The notes under the pieces are model-generated. The model worked only from the letters and a program-made list of their open reading frames with translations. It was not told where the DNA came from and did not search any database. The translations under genes and the position numbers were made by a program. Of a stretch of 64,000 bases of DNA, positions 26,001 to 37,518 are shown piece by piece (within the stretch, counting starts at the first letter, position 1; each line of letters starts with the position of its first letter). This DNA is from Calliphora vicina (taxonomy: Eukaryota > Arthropoda > Insecta > Diptera > Calliphoridae): the NCBI RefSeq assembly GCF_958450345.1, contig NC_088782.1, forward strand, positions 100,408,358-100,472,357, read 5' to 3'.

Positions 26001-26510
26001 TTAATTCACGTGAATTATACCCTGATTCACAATATCTAATGAAAGATTTCGTTCGCATTCTAAGCATTCCGTACAAAAGTTAGGTAGCCTGAAATAGGAC
26101 TTAATCCCATAGTTCTCAATAAAGAAACCACCACCGACCCTATTGCCCCGCTTTGAGCCATCAGTAAATACCCTTATGACATCATCAGGGGGTAAGAGTC
26201 CGCGCTGCCATGAATCCCTATTCGGGATCTTAATATGGAAATGCCTATCGAAAAATGGTTTTGCGATGCAGTAATCGACATTACTATGTAAGTACCCATA
26301 GTAGTTCAGTATCTTAGAGTGCCCATGATCTTTACCAGACCACGAACATCCAGCATTCAGTCTCACAGCAGAGTTGAGAGCCATTTGTATCACCATCAAA
26401 CCAACTGGTAACCAGTTTAGGATAGTAAAAAGTGCATTAGAGGGGGTAGTCCTTATAGAGTCTGTAATCAGTATCGCAATAGTCCTGAGAACTCGTTCCA
26501 AGGAAACTTT
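26001..26510 (-). pseudogene. LINE RT thumb and N-terminal RNase H
   Basis: On the minus strand, SIRTTPSNALFTILNWLPV is the typical post-RT connection, followed by NAGCSWSGKDHGHSKILNYY and then VFTDGSKRGNRVGGGFFIEN, the first RNase H strand with its catalytic Asp in TDGSK. The reading leaves the domain after LPNFCTE, where the next part is displaced to below 25085. A continuous frame covers 26001-26618, but its first part belongs to the nested LINE in antisense. Confidence 0.8.
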
Positions 26511-27119
26511 TAGGTGCTTGGGTTTCTTGAGACGGTGTCGGACATATTTCTCCCCTTCCGATCTTCTTCGTATATACACAAGCTTCATTCGTCCAAAAAT
26601 GGAATATAATTCCCACATATGGGCCGGAGCTGCAAGGTCAAGTCTAGAGCTGCTGGACCGGGTTCAAAGAAGGGCGGTTGATCTTATAGGTGATGAGAAT
26701 GTTACCCGGTTTATCGATACTTTAGAACATCGTCGTAATGTGGGCAGCTTATCCTTATTTTACAGATATTATCACGGGTGTTGTTCAGTAGACATAAGTA
26801 ATCTTATACCCAATACGCGCACTTTCATTCGGAACACACGACTATCACACAGATCGCACCCATTTGCTATTAATTTGAGTACCGATCGCACGACACATTA
26901 TAGGGAAAACTCTTTTTTTGGTCGTACCATACGTATGTGGAATCTACTGCCTGCCAACGTATTTCCGGCGGAATATAATATTTATCAATTCAAGTCAAAC
27001 GTCAACAAACACTACTCCCTCTTTCCTCCTTCTCACAACTTTATTTCCTAACATCAACACAATGCACTGCATATATAGGGGTATCCCCTGAGTGTTGGTT
27101 ATACAAAAAAAAAAAAAAA
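26510..27119 (+). pseudogene. 3' end of a second LINE with poly(A), nested in the first
   Basis: The plus strand reads CLGFLRRCRTYFSPSDLLRI, then YTSFIRPKMEYNSHIWAGAA, then RVQRRAVDLIGDE and SFFGRTIRMWNLLPANVFP, and ends after HNFIS with a stop at about 27051. This is the C-terminal thumb region of a CR1/Jockey-superfamily RT, downstream of the catalytic palm. A 3' UTR of about 50 bases and 15 A residues (27105-27119) follow, as expected for target-primed insertion of a 5'-truncated copy. It lies opposite to the host LINE. About 55 host codons are missing at the junction, so the insertion came with a deletion or is a later rearrangement. Confidence 0.8.
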
Positions 27120-28135
27120 TCCTGTTTTGAATATTCAAATTCCAGGACAGTCTTTTATCTAGAATGATGCCAAGATACTTCGCATTATCCCTAATCTCAA
27201 GACTGATTCCATTCAGTCTAGGTGGTCTGAAGTCATCGATCTTATACCTCCTAGTGAAGAGAACCAATTCCGTTTTTTGTGGGTTTACTAACTAAGTCCA
27301 CTTGAAATACTCCACTCACTCAGTGTACTTAATGCTGATTCCATACAACTAGATATTTTATCCAGCAATTTACCTGATATAAAACTGTCTTGATCCTTCT
27401 GTTGTTCATCCTGATCAACAGGGAATTCATAGCCAAATTCTACAGAAGTGGTGATAATACACCCCCCTGCGGGGTTCCACGATTGGCCACTTTTAAAACA
27501 CTTACACCACCTAAAGTAGCACAAATGACTCTGTAACCGAGTATCTTTTCGACTAGTCGGCGAACACATAGATCAATTCCCAGTTCATCCATTGCAGATA
27601 AGATGGCATTGGGCCTGACATTGTTAAAAGCTACTTCAATATCGAGAAAGGCAACAAGTGAATACTCCTTATGTATTAGCGACTCTTCAATGGAGCCAAC
27701 TAGCGAATGTAGAGCTGTTTCCACAGATCTGCCTTTGGTGTAGGCATGTTGGGATTTAGAGATGAGTTCCGACGGAATGGTCATTCTCAGATATACGTCA
27801 ATCACCCTTTCTAGGGTTTTCAGCAGGAAGGATGCAAGACTAATTGGCCTATAATCCTTTGGTTTAGTGTGAGTCGCCTTACCACCTTTAGGAATGAAGA
27901 CTACTCTACATCTAGTCCACCATGTAGGGATATAGGTCCATCTAATACACGCTGTGTATATGCTAATGAGCCATGGTACAACTATTTCTTCGTTCTTTTG
28001 AAGATCAGCAGAAATAATGCCATCCGGCCCAGGAGATTTAAACGGGTCGAAGCTTTTGATTGCCCATTGGATTCTATCCCTGTTTATCGGAACAGAGTTA
28101 TCACCCGGAGCAGCAGAATCGGCATCCCCATTCAC
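27119..28135 (-). pseudogene. LINE reverse transcriptase domain, catalytic box lost
   Basis: This is the core polymerase of the minus-strand LINE. 28135-27440 is one open frame with FDPFKSPGPDGI, KPKDYRPISLASFLLKTLER, SQHAYTKGRSVETALHSL, motif A FLDIEVAFNNV and motif B RGTPQGGVLSPLL. The next part should hold the catalytic Tyr/Phe-Ala-Asp-Asp box. Instead the reading runs from NNRRIKTVLYQ in one frame into SGKLLDKISSCMESALSTLS in another, so about 24 bases with the box are missing. After 27290 the frame shifts again and reads ELVLFTRRYKIDDFRPPRL and KYLGIILDKRLSWNLNI, ending at the nested LINE. The enzyme cannot be active. Confidence 0.88.
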
Positions 28136-28142
28136 AGTCTCA

Positions 28143-28606
28143 TCATCGACTGGGAGGCAACCTGGAAAATGAGTATCTAAGTGTTTCTTTACTATTCAGA
28201 GTCCATCTACCACAGGGTTTCTGGATATAGCTTGGTACAACCTGTGAAGTTGGTAGAATTTTACATAATCGGTTAGTCTCAGAGGATCCTTCCACGCCGC
28301 TACAGAAGTCCCTCCAGGCTTTCCTTTTCGCATTCCTCGTAAGGTTCTTAAAGTGATTCACTGAGGACTTATATTCCGGCCAGTTACCCAGCCTCTTTGC
28401 CTCGTTGAGCAATATACGACACGTCCTTCTTGCGTGTGCAATCTCAGGATTCTACCAGGGAGGCTTATTCCTACCCCAGCAGATATTCGTCTTACAGGCC
28501 AAATTAGTAGCTGATTGGAACGCTTCTGTAAGTGTCTCAATATCTCAATATCTTCCCTACTTTCAATGGGGGGCGGGTTTGACCGGGAGAGTATATTACA
28601 CTGCAT
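28143..28606 (-). pseudogene. LINE endonuclease-to-RT linker
   Basis: On the minus strand the readable parts are NPPPIESREDIE near 28560 and, in another frame, LLNEAKRLGNWPEYKSSVNH with FKNLTRNAKRKAWRDFCSG (28412-28290). This is the basic linker between endonuclease and RT in I/Loa/R1-type elements. At least two frameshifts are needed to join the pieces. Confidence 0.7.
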
Positions 28607-28649
28607 CTCCCAATTGGCCTTTCTCCTAATTAGAATGATGTTATCACTC

Positions 28650-28958
28650 CTATACGTTATACCATATCAAACAGCCTTCATTAGTTTCCCATGAGACTGC
28701 TACTGTATCTTCATTGCTGTAATCAGACAGAATGAAGATATTCAAAGAGCTTTTAGCCAGTATACAGGATCTAATTTTACCTGCGCCTTTAGCGTAGTAG
28801 AGCTTATACCCCTTCAAACATAGTCCACAGATGCGATCCTGATGGACCCAAGGTTCCTGGACTATGACTAGCTCCTCCCCGTTCTGAGCAATTCGGAGGA
28901 GCAGTGCAGCTGATGCTGCTTTAGAGTGGTGAAGGTTTATCTGTATCACCCTCACCAT
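28650..28958 (-). pseudogene. LINE ORF2 start, APE endonuclease N-terminal part
   Basis: It encodes 102 residues starting MVRVIQINLHHSKAASAALL and continuing to ELVIVQEPWVHQDRICGL. The Asn in QINLHHS and the Glu in QEPW are metal-site residues of apurinic-like endonucleases, which nick the target DNA. The domain should be about 220 residues. Here it stops after LIWYNV, and the His- and Asp-bearing C-terminal half is not present before the linker begins near 28606. It overlaps the end of ORF1 by about 38 bases in another frame, as is normal in this group. Confidence 0.82.
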
Positions 28959-29320
28959 GCTCCATTTTTACAATAGTGACGTCGGCGTCCTCCTGGTCAG
29001 AATTCAGGAGGGCGTCCTCGTCCACTACCTCATCCATCCGTTCAAAGAATGTACCAACTAGTTCGGAGACTGAGTTGGTATCTTCAGTGTCGGTTGGATC
29101 AGTGGCGTCATTGCATTCCATGCCCTATTCCGAGAGCATGGACTTGACATCACCTGAGGAGGTATCGCCTTTGTTGTCGCTACGGTAGACACGCAGCATG
29201 ATCGTACCAAATCCATAGTAGACCTTCCCTTCTACCTTCCTTAGCGGCCCCAAAGAGTCCTTATTCAGGACAACGATCGCCTTTCTTGAAGACCCCTCAG
29301 CGTCCGTAACCTTAACAACT
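28921..29320 (-). pseudogene. LINE ORF1, C-terminal acidic part
   Basis: The upper part reads GKVYYGFGTIMLRVYRSD in its own frame. After a stop near 29120 the frame 29121-28921 gives MECNDATDPTDTEDTNSVSE and an acidic run ending TDKPSPL. No enzyme motif is present. It ends inside the ORF2 start. Its link to ORF1 is inferred from position. Confidence 0.6.
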
Positions 29321-29650
29321 TTCCAGTCTTGAGTTGGAAGCTGTGGGTTGCAGGATCTCCAAGATCTCCTCCGGGCTAGATGGCTCAGCTGGTATTTTAG
29401 CTATGGATCTAGGCTTTTGGGGTATCACACTCACAGATACCACCTCAAGCCTAGACCCCGGCCATACCTCACCCAGTGATGCGACGGCAGTCTTTAGTAG
29501 CAACGCTGAGCGTTCATCTACGCAAGACATAAGTCTTACGTGACCCTGGTACCAACCAGCGTCATCGCATTGTGGAGGAGTGCCTGGGTTCTCTTTGAGA
29601 ACTTTCCAAAACACCCCTACCAGTTTTTGCTTCACCATATCCCAATTCAA
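29312..29650 (-). pseudogene. LINE ORF1 central domain (DUF4780-like)
   Basis: The frame reads NWDMVKQKLVGVFWKVLKEN, then DDAGWYQGHVRLMSCVDERS and SLGEVWPGSRLEVVSVSVIP. Trp-anchored phrases of this kind occur in the ORF1 protein of insect LINEs with a DUF4780-type domain, thought to act in RNA packaging. The name rests on remembered pattern and not on a search. It runs off at SRLESC, and the neighbouring ORF1 segments are in other frames. Confidence 0.6.
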
Positions 29651-30480
29651 TTGAGATATGGATCCGTCATTGGCTCTCCGGTCGATAACCGCCCTGACAA
29701 GACTGTCTTTGACAATCTCGCTAAAGGCCTTAGCTAACGACCCATTTGTCGCTTTGGGCCTTTTAGGTCCCGGTTGCTGGCTCTTGGCCGCTGTATCCTC
29801 CTCTGAACGTTGCCGTTTAGGTCCCGCTGGTAATTCAGCAGAATGAGGAACGGTCTTGAGACCAGCAATATAGGCTTTCGCCCAGGAGAGTGAAGCTTGT
29901 TGCTCCTTAGTGAGATCCTCGACTTTTTTAGAACCAAGTGCCTCAACAAAGCGGTAAGCGGAACGCCTGGTGGTAGCAGCCCTTCTAGAAGGGTTTTTAT
30001 GCCTGGGGTTAGTTTCAGAGCCGGAATTGGCCAGGGAATTGGCCCAGCCAATCTGGGTATGCTAGATTGACCTCTTGCGACACCAGTAACATGCAGACTA
30101 GTCTGGCCCGTTGTGATCACCTGACTAGCCTGAGTTGCAGTAGCATTCGACTCACCACAGCCCGAAACCATCGCTGTGGGAGTAGGGTCACCGGAGATTA
30201 TGAAGCCCCCGACCGGGTACATGGGGCATGACTTCCTTTCATCCATGTGTCCTGATGGACAATTTATTGCATTTTATACCTGCTGCCAGGTGTTGAATAA
30301 CTGCCGCCGCATTGGAGAAACAGACGCAGACCACCAGCCGCCCAATATGGGAAACAGACGCTAGTGGATTTCGGACGGACATTAAAGAGTCCTTACGGAC
30401 CAGCCGGACTATCCACCTTAACAACCCCTCTCAATGATTGGATGGAAAAAGCGTCTGATAGCCGCCCCAGAGGAGAACAG
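29650..30480 (-). pseudogene. LINE ORF1 N-terminal region and 5' leader, frameshifted
   Basis: A 170-residue frame starts at 30246 (MDERKSCPMYPVGGFIISGD) and is rich in Gly, Pro and Ser. Its second half is out of frame. The neighbouring frame over about 29990-29740 gives charged text such as AKAYIAGLKTVPHSAEL, which is more like ORF1. GC content is clearly above the surroundings, as expected for a formerly coding LINE. The leader fades out near 30480 and its 5' end is not defined. Confidence 0.6.
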
Positions 30481-33043
30481 AGACTAAGTTTGAAGAATCT
30501 TGCAATTGCACTTCTGTGAATAAATACCATTAAAATGGTATATTTTTTGCCTAAATTGAATTTATAATGTGAGCGTAAAAGGGGTCTAAAGAAATCGACT
30601 TGCCTATTAATATTATGATGATGATGATGCCTTGAGCCACTCTTGCGTGTTAGATGGTTTAAAATTTCGAATTTACGAATTTCTTTTGATTTTGTTTAAA
30701 ATTATTTTGGTTCTGCAGATTGTAAGAACTTGCGAATTTTCGCTTTGTACAAGCTTTGTAATAGGACATCGAATAAATGAATCATTTGATTTTAAACAAC
30801 GTTTTAAAATCAAATTTTGTATGGAAATTTTGCTTAAATTTAAAACTTGTTTATGAATATGGGGATAAGTATTTGGTTTATTGTAAATATTAAAATTCAA
30901 TGAAAATACCCTTTTCCGTACCTCATTATTTCGCAATATAAAAAGGAAACCAATGATAAAACAATTTACAAAAAAAGTGAGTTTATTTATTATCACTTCC
31001 TTTTGCATACAATATTTTACAATATAACTACACATATTTTTTAGCATGACTTCCTGGCCTTATTGAAAACAAGTTTGATTTTGTACATAAAATCCTTTTT
31101 ATATATTTTGTAGACCGGAATATATACATGCATATACACATATGTATGAGTATGTGGTAGTCTGGGTTAAAGGATATTCTATATACATACATGTATGTCA
31201 CTCAAACCTACATACTTATGAATATATTTCTCATATAACAGCATTATTATTATTATTATTTATGAGCTTCAGGCAATGGAAAGAATATTTATTATTAAAG
31301 GAAATCTTCATGACGCAGGGATGTAAAATTAAGCAAAGGATTTCGAAATTGTCATTGAAAGTAGAAGATTATTAAAAATTGATTTGCATACATTTTGATT
31401 TTGTTTTTATGGGAAAAAGGGATGACAGGTGTTAATTTAAGAAAGTTATATTTATAATTTAAATAAATCTTAAATGAGTTTTTAATGCGCAAGTATATAA
31501 TTTTCATTATTTTTTTATATGTTTAAAAAAACCTGTAATTATTTTACATTTCTTTAAAGGTTATTTATGATGCAACTTAAAATTTTATAATTAAAACAAG
31601 TTTGTTTGTATTCAAAAGGTACGTATATCAGGGTGGGCCTCTTTTGCACTTCTTTGATATTCAATTTGCCTTCATCTAAAAATAAGATGCTGAAAATATG
31701 ATCAAAATCGAATTAAGTTCAAATATTGCACATTTTAGCTGACATTTCGAGTTTTATATTCTACTAAATTACTAACATATAAAGGATATTTTTATTTAAT
31801 TATATATTGTTTCTAGAATATTTTAAACCTTTTATATCTGAGATCAAAAATGTTCAGATGACCTTTAAACTAAAAATGGTTGAAAATATAAAATAGAAAA
31901 AATTAGTTTGTTAATTTACATTTTTGTACTGTATTGAATAGTGACTATTACAACAGTAATATACATTTGGACATGGACTTCCTTAACCCATATTAACCCG
32001 AAGTCAAAAATACTGCTCCAAGGCATTTCAAATAAATTTGAATTAGACTGTACATTAGGCCGGCCCTTACCATCTTTTCTGATAACCCCCCCTCCCTCAA
32101 CTCACCAAACATTTTCAAAATATATTTCAAACTATATTCTCATAGCACTTTCCACAAATACCAATTTAAATTTTCTTATAACCCCCCTCCAACAATAATT
32201 TTCAAAATAAATTTAAATTTATATTCTCAGTAGTTGCAAAAAATTTGAGTATGACATGAACCTTGACTGACCTTGCCTCAACTAACCACTTTTACACATA
32301 ATATAAACATTTAGAAAAAAATTTAAAGTTTTTTTAAGAACAGACACCTCCGGTATTGTAATCCATTTTGGTAAAATCACTTTTTTCTTAATGCAATTTT
32401 TTTTTACTTTTTTTCAGCTTGTAAACATTTAAAAAATGTAAACTTTCACAGCGTTTATATATAAACTGAGTGGGCAATTGGCATGAATGTTTCGCATTTG
32501 TGCCGCCAAAGTGTTAGGAATTGAACCGTAAACTTTTTTTTTAAAAAAAACCCTTAGGTTTTTCAACCTTAGTTGAACATTTTAATTTTTCCCGCAAAAA
32601 TTGGAAATGGGCACATAGTGCAAAGCTCAAAACTGTGGGAAGGCTGTGTTGTCTTTAGCGTTTTATTGGCGCCTTATTTTCAAACCCAGCTCAAGTGAAA
32701 GTTTATATGGAAAAACAAAACATTAAAAAATAGTTTTTCATACAAATTAAAACTGAAATCTACGAAAGAATTTGTTTGTATATGTTACTTTGCCTTTTCG
32801 TGAAAACAAAATAAAATTGTTATAAGTGTTTTGGACCATTCCACAAATTAAATCCCTAATTACATTTACCAAATGCAAATAAATGTGTACTTTCATCTAA
32901 ATTTAATAATATTCTGATGTTTTATTAATTTTTTAATTTCGAATCACACATCAAGAACACTGATTGGGATTATAAGTCCTACGAAAAATGCTTATTGGGA
33001 TTATATGTCCCAATATAAATGAACGATTTCAGGATTTCTGAGT
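30481..33043. other. AT-rich intergenic tract with small repeats
   Basis: It holds a short GAT repeat (30615), an ATT repeat (31241-31260) and a diverged duplication of ATAACCCCCCTCC followed by ATTTTCAAAATA (about 32085 and 32180). The 124-residue minus-strand frame at 30673-31047 is A/T-biased with no domain and is not counted as a gene. Confidence 0.45.
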
Positions 33044-33478
33044 GGTACCGTGAAATACCTCCCAAATGAAATAACTCCCAATGAAATTATTCCCATCACA
33101 AATGAAATAATTCCCAAACATGCAAAATGAAATAACTACCAAAGGGTAAAATTAAATTACTCCCCAAAATTACTCCCAATGAAATAAATCCCAATAGAAA
33201 TGAAATAATTCCCAATCCGAAGCAATTTATTTATGTAATCTAAAAAAAGGATCTACAAAAGTGAAATTATTGTTCGCTTACCAAACATTTTTTGCATTGC
33301 GGGCCTATAGCGTAGCGCAAAGTTTTACTACTCTGGGATGTGTCAAAAACTGGCTTCAATCAGAAAATTTGTTTTGCATTACCTAAGCGCTAAGGTTTTC
33401 TCCTCTGGGGTGTATCAAAAACTGGCTTCGCTCAGAAAAGTTTTTTTCATTTCATTTTTTCATTTATCTCACGGTACC
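33044..33478. mobile_element. Short asymmetric foldback-family element
   Basis: GGTACCGTGAAA at the left and TCACGGTACC at the right match the termini of 261-1287. The left half is ATGAAATAACTCCCAA modules. The right half is units with TGTATCAAAAACTGGCTTCG. Only about a dozen terminal bases are inverted, so it looks like one outer arm joined to one inner arm. TTCTGAG lies on both sides (33036-33042 and 33479-33485) as a 7-base trace of the target duplication. Confidence 0.75.
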
Positions 33479-34022
33479 TTCTGAGCATGCAGAACATAAT
33501 TTTTTTTTTCTCATCTTTTAGAATATGCAAACATTTCTACCATATATATTTTGGTTCTCAAAATAAAACTTCGTCCCGAAAGGGTTAAACTAAAACTTAA
33601 AAATAAAGCAATGCTGATTCTCATAGGCAAATGATTAATATTACCTAAATCCCATTTATATATATCATACGCTCTATAAACAATACATACAAAGTGCTAA
33701 AAATGGTGATTTTTTGAAATTTTTGTATGGTGACCTACCTAGGGGGCTCCAAGGGGTGTGCCACTAGCACGGGTGGGTCTGCACCCCAAAGTTAGTGAGG
33801 CGGTCATACATTTAGACTCGATTGGAGCATTTTAAATGGGTCAAAGTGGGATTTTTCAAAATTTGACCTTTGGGTCAAAATAAGTAACATCAGTATTCAT
33901 TTTAGAGGTCTGGTTTCTTGGGCAAAGTTTCTTATTTTGATCCATAGAGTGCGATTTTCTTTGTCACTTGGACGATTTTTAAAAGCTAACAGGAAATTCG
34001 GATATTAATTATATTTATTTAA
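33479..34022. other. Intergenic tract, no gene seen
   Basis: It contains a G-rich phrase (GGGGGCTCCAAGGGGTGTGC near 33740) set in AT-rich sequence. Nothing else was recognised. Base 34022 is the A that precedes the Helitron. Confidence 0.45.
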
Positions 34023-36226
34023 TCTATATATATAAAAGAGTAACGTTACTGACTGAATGACTGATTCATCATCGCACAGCCCAAACGGCTGAAGCTAGAA
34101 TCACGAAATTATAACTGTGGGTTCCTCCCTCCCCAAAACGATCCGATAAGAAGGGATTTTTGGAAATTCGAACGTTTATGGGGTAAAAACGGATAAATTC
34201 GGTAACCTTATATCTTCAAAACTAATAAAGATACACAAAAAAATTAAAATATCATGTTACTCCATTTAAAAAATAAGCTGACAGGTGTTTCGTACTTTTT
34301 GGAAATTCAAAACTTTTAGGGGAGAAAACGGGTAAAAACTTTATTTTGGTACTTTTTTTGCACCCTATGTATCTTTTAAACCAATAAACATAGAAACAAA
34401 TTTTAAATCGTATTCTTTAATTAACAAAAAATAAAAAATACAAGTTTGGTACTTTTTGGAAATTCGAACACTTAAGGGATAAAAATTGTGTTTATTTTTG
34501 GTACTTTTTCATAAAATATGTTTTTCTACAATTTGACATAGACATACGAGTATTTTATTATTAGATCCCACCACTTTATTTGAATTAAATTTTACCAAAG
34601 CAATGGGGATAAAAAAGGTACCAAAAAGGGGATAAAATCTGGAAAATACATTTTATTGAAATTATTAAGCCAATTTTGATAATTTTTTAACATTGGTTCC
34701 TGGATTCGTACAAAAATTAACTAACTGGGTGTTATTTGGAACTCGAGTGCCAAGGTGTATATTGGGCCAAATCCGGGTAAACAGTTTGGTACTTTTTTTA
34801 AAACATATTTTTTCTTCGGCACATTAACACAGATTGTAATATTTTGTGACATGTCTGTAGCATAAACAATTTTGGCAATATGGAATATTTTTAAAGTTCG
34901 AACTTGATTGTTTCAAGGAAGAAAAGGGAAATTGGTACTTTTCTCCTAATGGTACTTTTTTTTAATATTTTAAATTATTTCACTTATCGACATTAAATTT
35001 AGCTGATATGTATCTGAGTGAAGTTTGTGTTAGGAATAGGGTACAATATTTACCAAAATGAGAGATCTGAACTATAGGTACTTTTTTATTCATCTAATGG
35101 TACTTTTTGAATTTTATATGACAATGGAGTGTGAATTTTAGGGGTAGACTTTTTGGTACTTTTTCTTTAATCGAATGGTACTTTTTGTAATTTCTTCACC
35201 AATGAACCTAGAAACATGAAATAAAGCTTACATGGGCCGGAGTTGGTGGGTATCTACAAGTTACTGCTTTTTGGTACTTTTTCTATATTATAATGGTACT
35301 TTTTTTAATTTTCTGTAATAATGTACATAAAAATATGAAATTAATCGTATATGTTCTAAAGTGAGTGAGAATTCTAGGGGGAGACCTTTTGGTAGTTTTT
35401 CATTATTCTAATGGTACTTTTTTCAAATTTTCTATAACAATGAACTTAGAAACATGATATTTAGCATATATGGTCCTAAGTGAGTGAGAATTCTAGAGAT
35501 AGACTTTTTTGTACTTTTTCTTTATTCGACTTTTTGTAATTTCTTCACCAATTAACCTAAAACCATGAAATTAAGCTTATATGGGAGTGAGTGGGAAACC
35601 ACAAATGGGGGCTTTTTGGTACTTTTTATATATTCTAATGGTACTTTTTGCATTTTCTGCAATAATGGACATAGAAATATGAAATTAGGCGTCTATGGTC
35701 CCAAGTGAGTGAAAATTCAAGGCCATACTTCTTGGTACTTTTGCTTTGTTCTCATAGGTACTTTTTTGAATTTACTATAAGAACGGACCTAGAGTTTCCA
35801 AAAAACCGAAGAATTTCAAAACCGCGGTTTCGTTTTGTTTCGGTTTTGTGATAATTTTTAAATATTAATTGTTATAGAAACAAAATTAGTTGAAGGCTAT
35901 ACAAATTTTAAATTCAAACTTGACGGGTTATGGTTTAGTGAGTGCGAATTCATAAGTGATAATCAATGGTACTATTTGTTTATTGCAATGGTACTTTTTG
36001 AATATTTTATAATAATAAACCTAAAAATTTAAAATTAGGCACACATGATTCTGAATGAATTTGAATTCACAAAAGGTGACTTTAGTGGTAACTTTCTTTT
36101 GCATTTTCTATAATAATGGACTCAGAAATATGAAGTTAGACATTTACAATCAGATTCACAAAGGGAGACTTAATAGTACTATTTCACTCTTCTAATTGGG
36201 GTGGCGAAGCGCACCGGGTCAGCTAG
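34023..36226 (+). mobile_element. Non-autonomous Helitron, 2.2 kb
   Basis: It starts TCTATATATATAAAAGAG and ends GGGTCAGCTAG with a short imperfect hairpin (GGTGGCGAAGCGCACC) about 11 bases before CTAG. The host bases are A before and T after, with no duplication, as is canonical for Helitrons (5'-TC, 3'-CTRR, insertion between A and T). The 5' GACTGAATGACTGATTCATC and the phrase AAACGGCTGAAGCTAGAAT belong to a common insect Helitron type. No replicase frame is present. Confidence 0.9.
34780..36190. repeat. Internal periodic repeat of the Helitron (TGGTACTTTTT units)
   Basis: Diverged units of very roughly 120-190 bases each carry one or two TGGTACTTTTT phrases, then AATTTTCTATAATAATGGAC, AGAAATATGAAATTAG and GTGAGTGAGAATTCTAGGGG. 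About eight to ten units can be followed. A fragment in antisense lies at 57370-57610. Confidence 0.75.
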
Positions 36227-36859
36227 TTTTGTATAAAGTACTTTCATATTTTTACACGATAGGGGAAGCGCAGGGCACCGGGTTAATCTATTAATATACA
36301 TTTTAACATCTATAGATAAGTAAAATACAAAAACTATTTTCAATTTTGTCTGTTTTAACATTTAATTTTAAACATGTTTTGAAAATAATTCTAGTTTGAC
36401 CTAAAACTCCAAACTGTAAATAAAATGACGTTGCTCATTATATATGTATTTAGGTGATATTTTTACCATTGGGAGCATTGAAAATCCAAAAAGTAAAAAA
36501 GCAAAATTTTATATATATTTGTATGTCTCATATTTATTTAAAGCAATATTGTGTTTAACTAATATGAAAAAAATAAAAAAGAATTTGTATCAGATGTTAA
36601 AAATCCCTGCATATTAAAATCTCCCAAATGATTATAAAATGTTGTGCTCTGTGTAAAAATATCATAATATATTTGGTTATGAATATCCCAGAAAACATTT
36701 TGGAAAGAGAAGACATTATAATGGTTATGTACCAGACTAGCAATATTTATAAACATGCCGATTTCCAGCAGATAAAACCTATGACTCCAGTACATTTACA
36801 TATAAGTACTTCAGATAAATTTATTAATGTTTTGAAATTGTATTATTATTATTTTACTG
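36227..36859. other. Intergenic tract beginning with a decayed second Helitron terminus
   Basis: GGAAGCGCAGGGCACCGGGT near 36264 looks like a second, mutated copy of the Helitron 3' hairpin (GAAGCGCACCGGGT). The rest is AT-rich with no gene. Confidence 0.45.
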
Positions 36860-37106
36860 CACAGAGAATACAGATTCGTGATAGCAACCGAATTTCTTGC
36901 CAATCGAATGATTCGGTTGTACACATAGAATTTTTTGGTTTTATCAAGAGAAAGACAGTTGACAAAGAAGAATTTCTATTAAAGCAACCAAACTTTTGTT
37001 ACCCCTTTTAAAATTCTATAGCCACAACTGTAAATTTCGGTCACTAAGGTAGAATCATTCGATTGGCAACAAATTCGGTTGCTATCACGAATCTGTTTTC
37101 TCTGTG
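36860..37106. mobile_element. 247-bp MITE, copy 2
   Basis: It has the same termini and length as 22143-22389 (CACAGAGAATACAGATTCGT at the left, GAATCTGTTTTCTCTGTG at the right). TG flanks both sides, so a 2-bp duplication is possible. Confidence 0.85.
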
Positions 37107-37518
37107 TGGGTTTAATATTTATGTGCATACGTAGAAATATTCAGTAAAAACCACAACCAAACAATCTTATCGTAATTTACATCGAAGAGAAAAGTTATTT
37201 TGTGAATGTAACGTTTATTTGCATAAATACTGTGACACAATAACGAATGAGGTTTCTGTATTTATGCACTACTTATTTATTAAAAAAATAATTCTCTAAT
37301 TAAAGAGACAATGTATGCATAATATGGTTTATAATTAATTTTATTCCTCAAAAGCAGAATACTTTATTATATCGCTTTTTCCTATAGAATATATTTCTTA
37401 TAATTGGGTAGATTTTCGACTAGCTATTTATATTAAAATTAAATTGTCGGATGACTGAATGATTTTTAAAGTCAACTGAATATTAATATTATAATTAACT
37501 ATTTTGTATTGCAAGCTG
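37107..37518. other. AT-rich intergenic tract
   Basis: No feature recognised. Confidence 0.45.

Larger units (their letters stand above)
24740..30480 (-). mobile_element. Decayed APE/RT/RNase H LINE (I/Loa-like), interrupted
   Basis: On the minus strand the parts follow normal LINE order: ORF1 (about 30246-28921), APE endonuclease start (28958-28650), linker (28606-28143), RT (28135-27119), then after a nested LINE the thumb and the start of RNase H (about 26510-26030), an insertion, and the end of RNase H (about 25085-24870). The presence of RNase H and the NLHHSKAAS endonuclease start favour the I or Loa group. Every ORF has frameshifts or deletions, so the copy is dead. The exact 5' and 3' ends are not defined. 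Confidence 0.85.

Noticed and set aside
28976..29846. Plus-strand frames of 62-70 codons at 28976-29188, 29334-29543, 29540-29737 and 29658-29846
   Set aside because: They are antisense shadows of the minus-strand LINE ORF1, whose motifs and GC-rich composition explain the open reading.
30673..31047. 124-residue minus-strand frame
   Set aside because: The composition is Ile, Asn, Lys and Leu as expected from A/T-rich DNA, with no domain, second copy or gene signals.
22115..37011. Frames shared by the two 247-bp MITEs (phrase IRDSN then CQSNDSV, and KQPNF)
   Set aside because: Conserved only because the MITE copies are alike. The frames run through the inverted repeats and end at different places outside.
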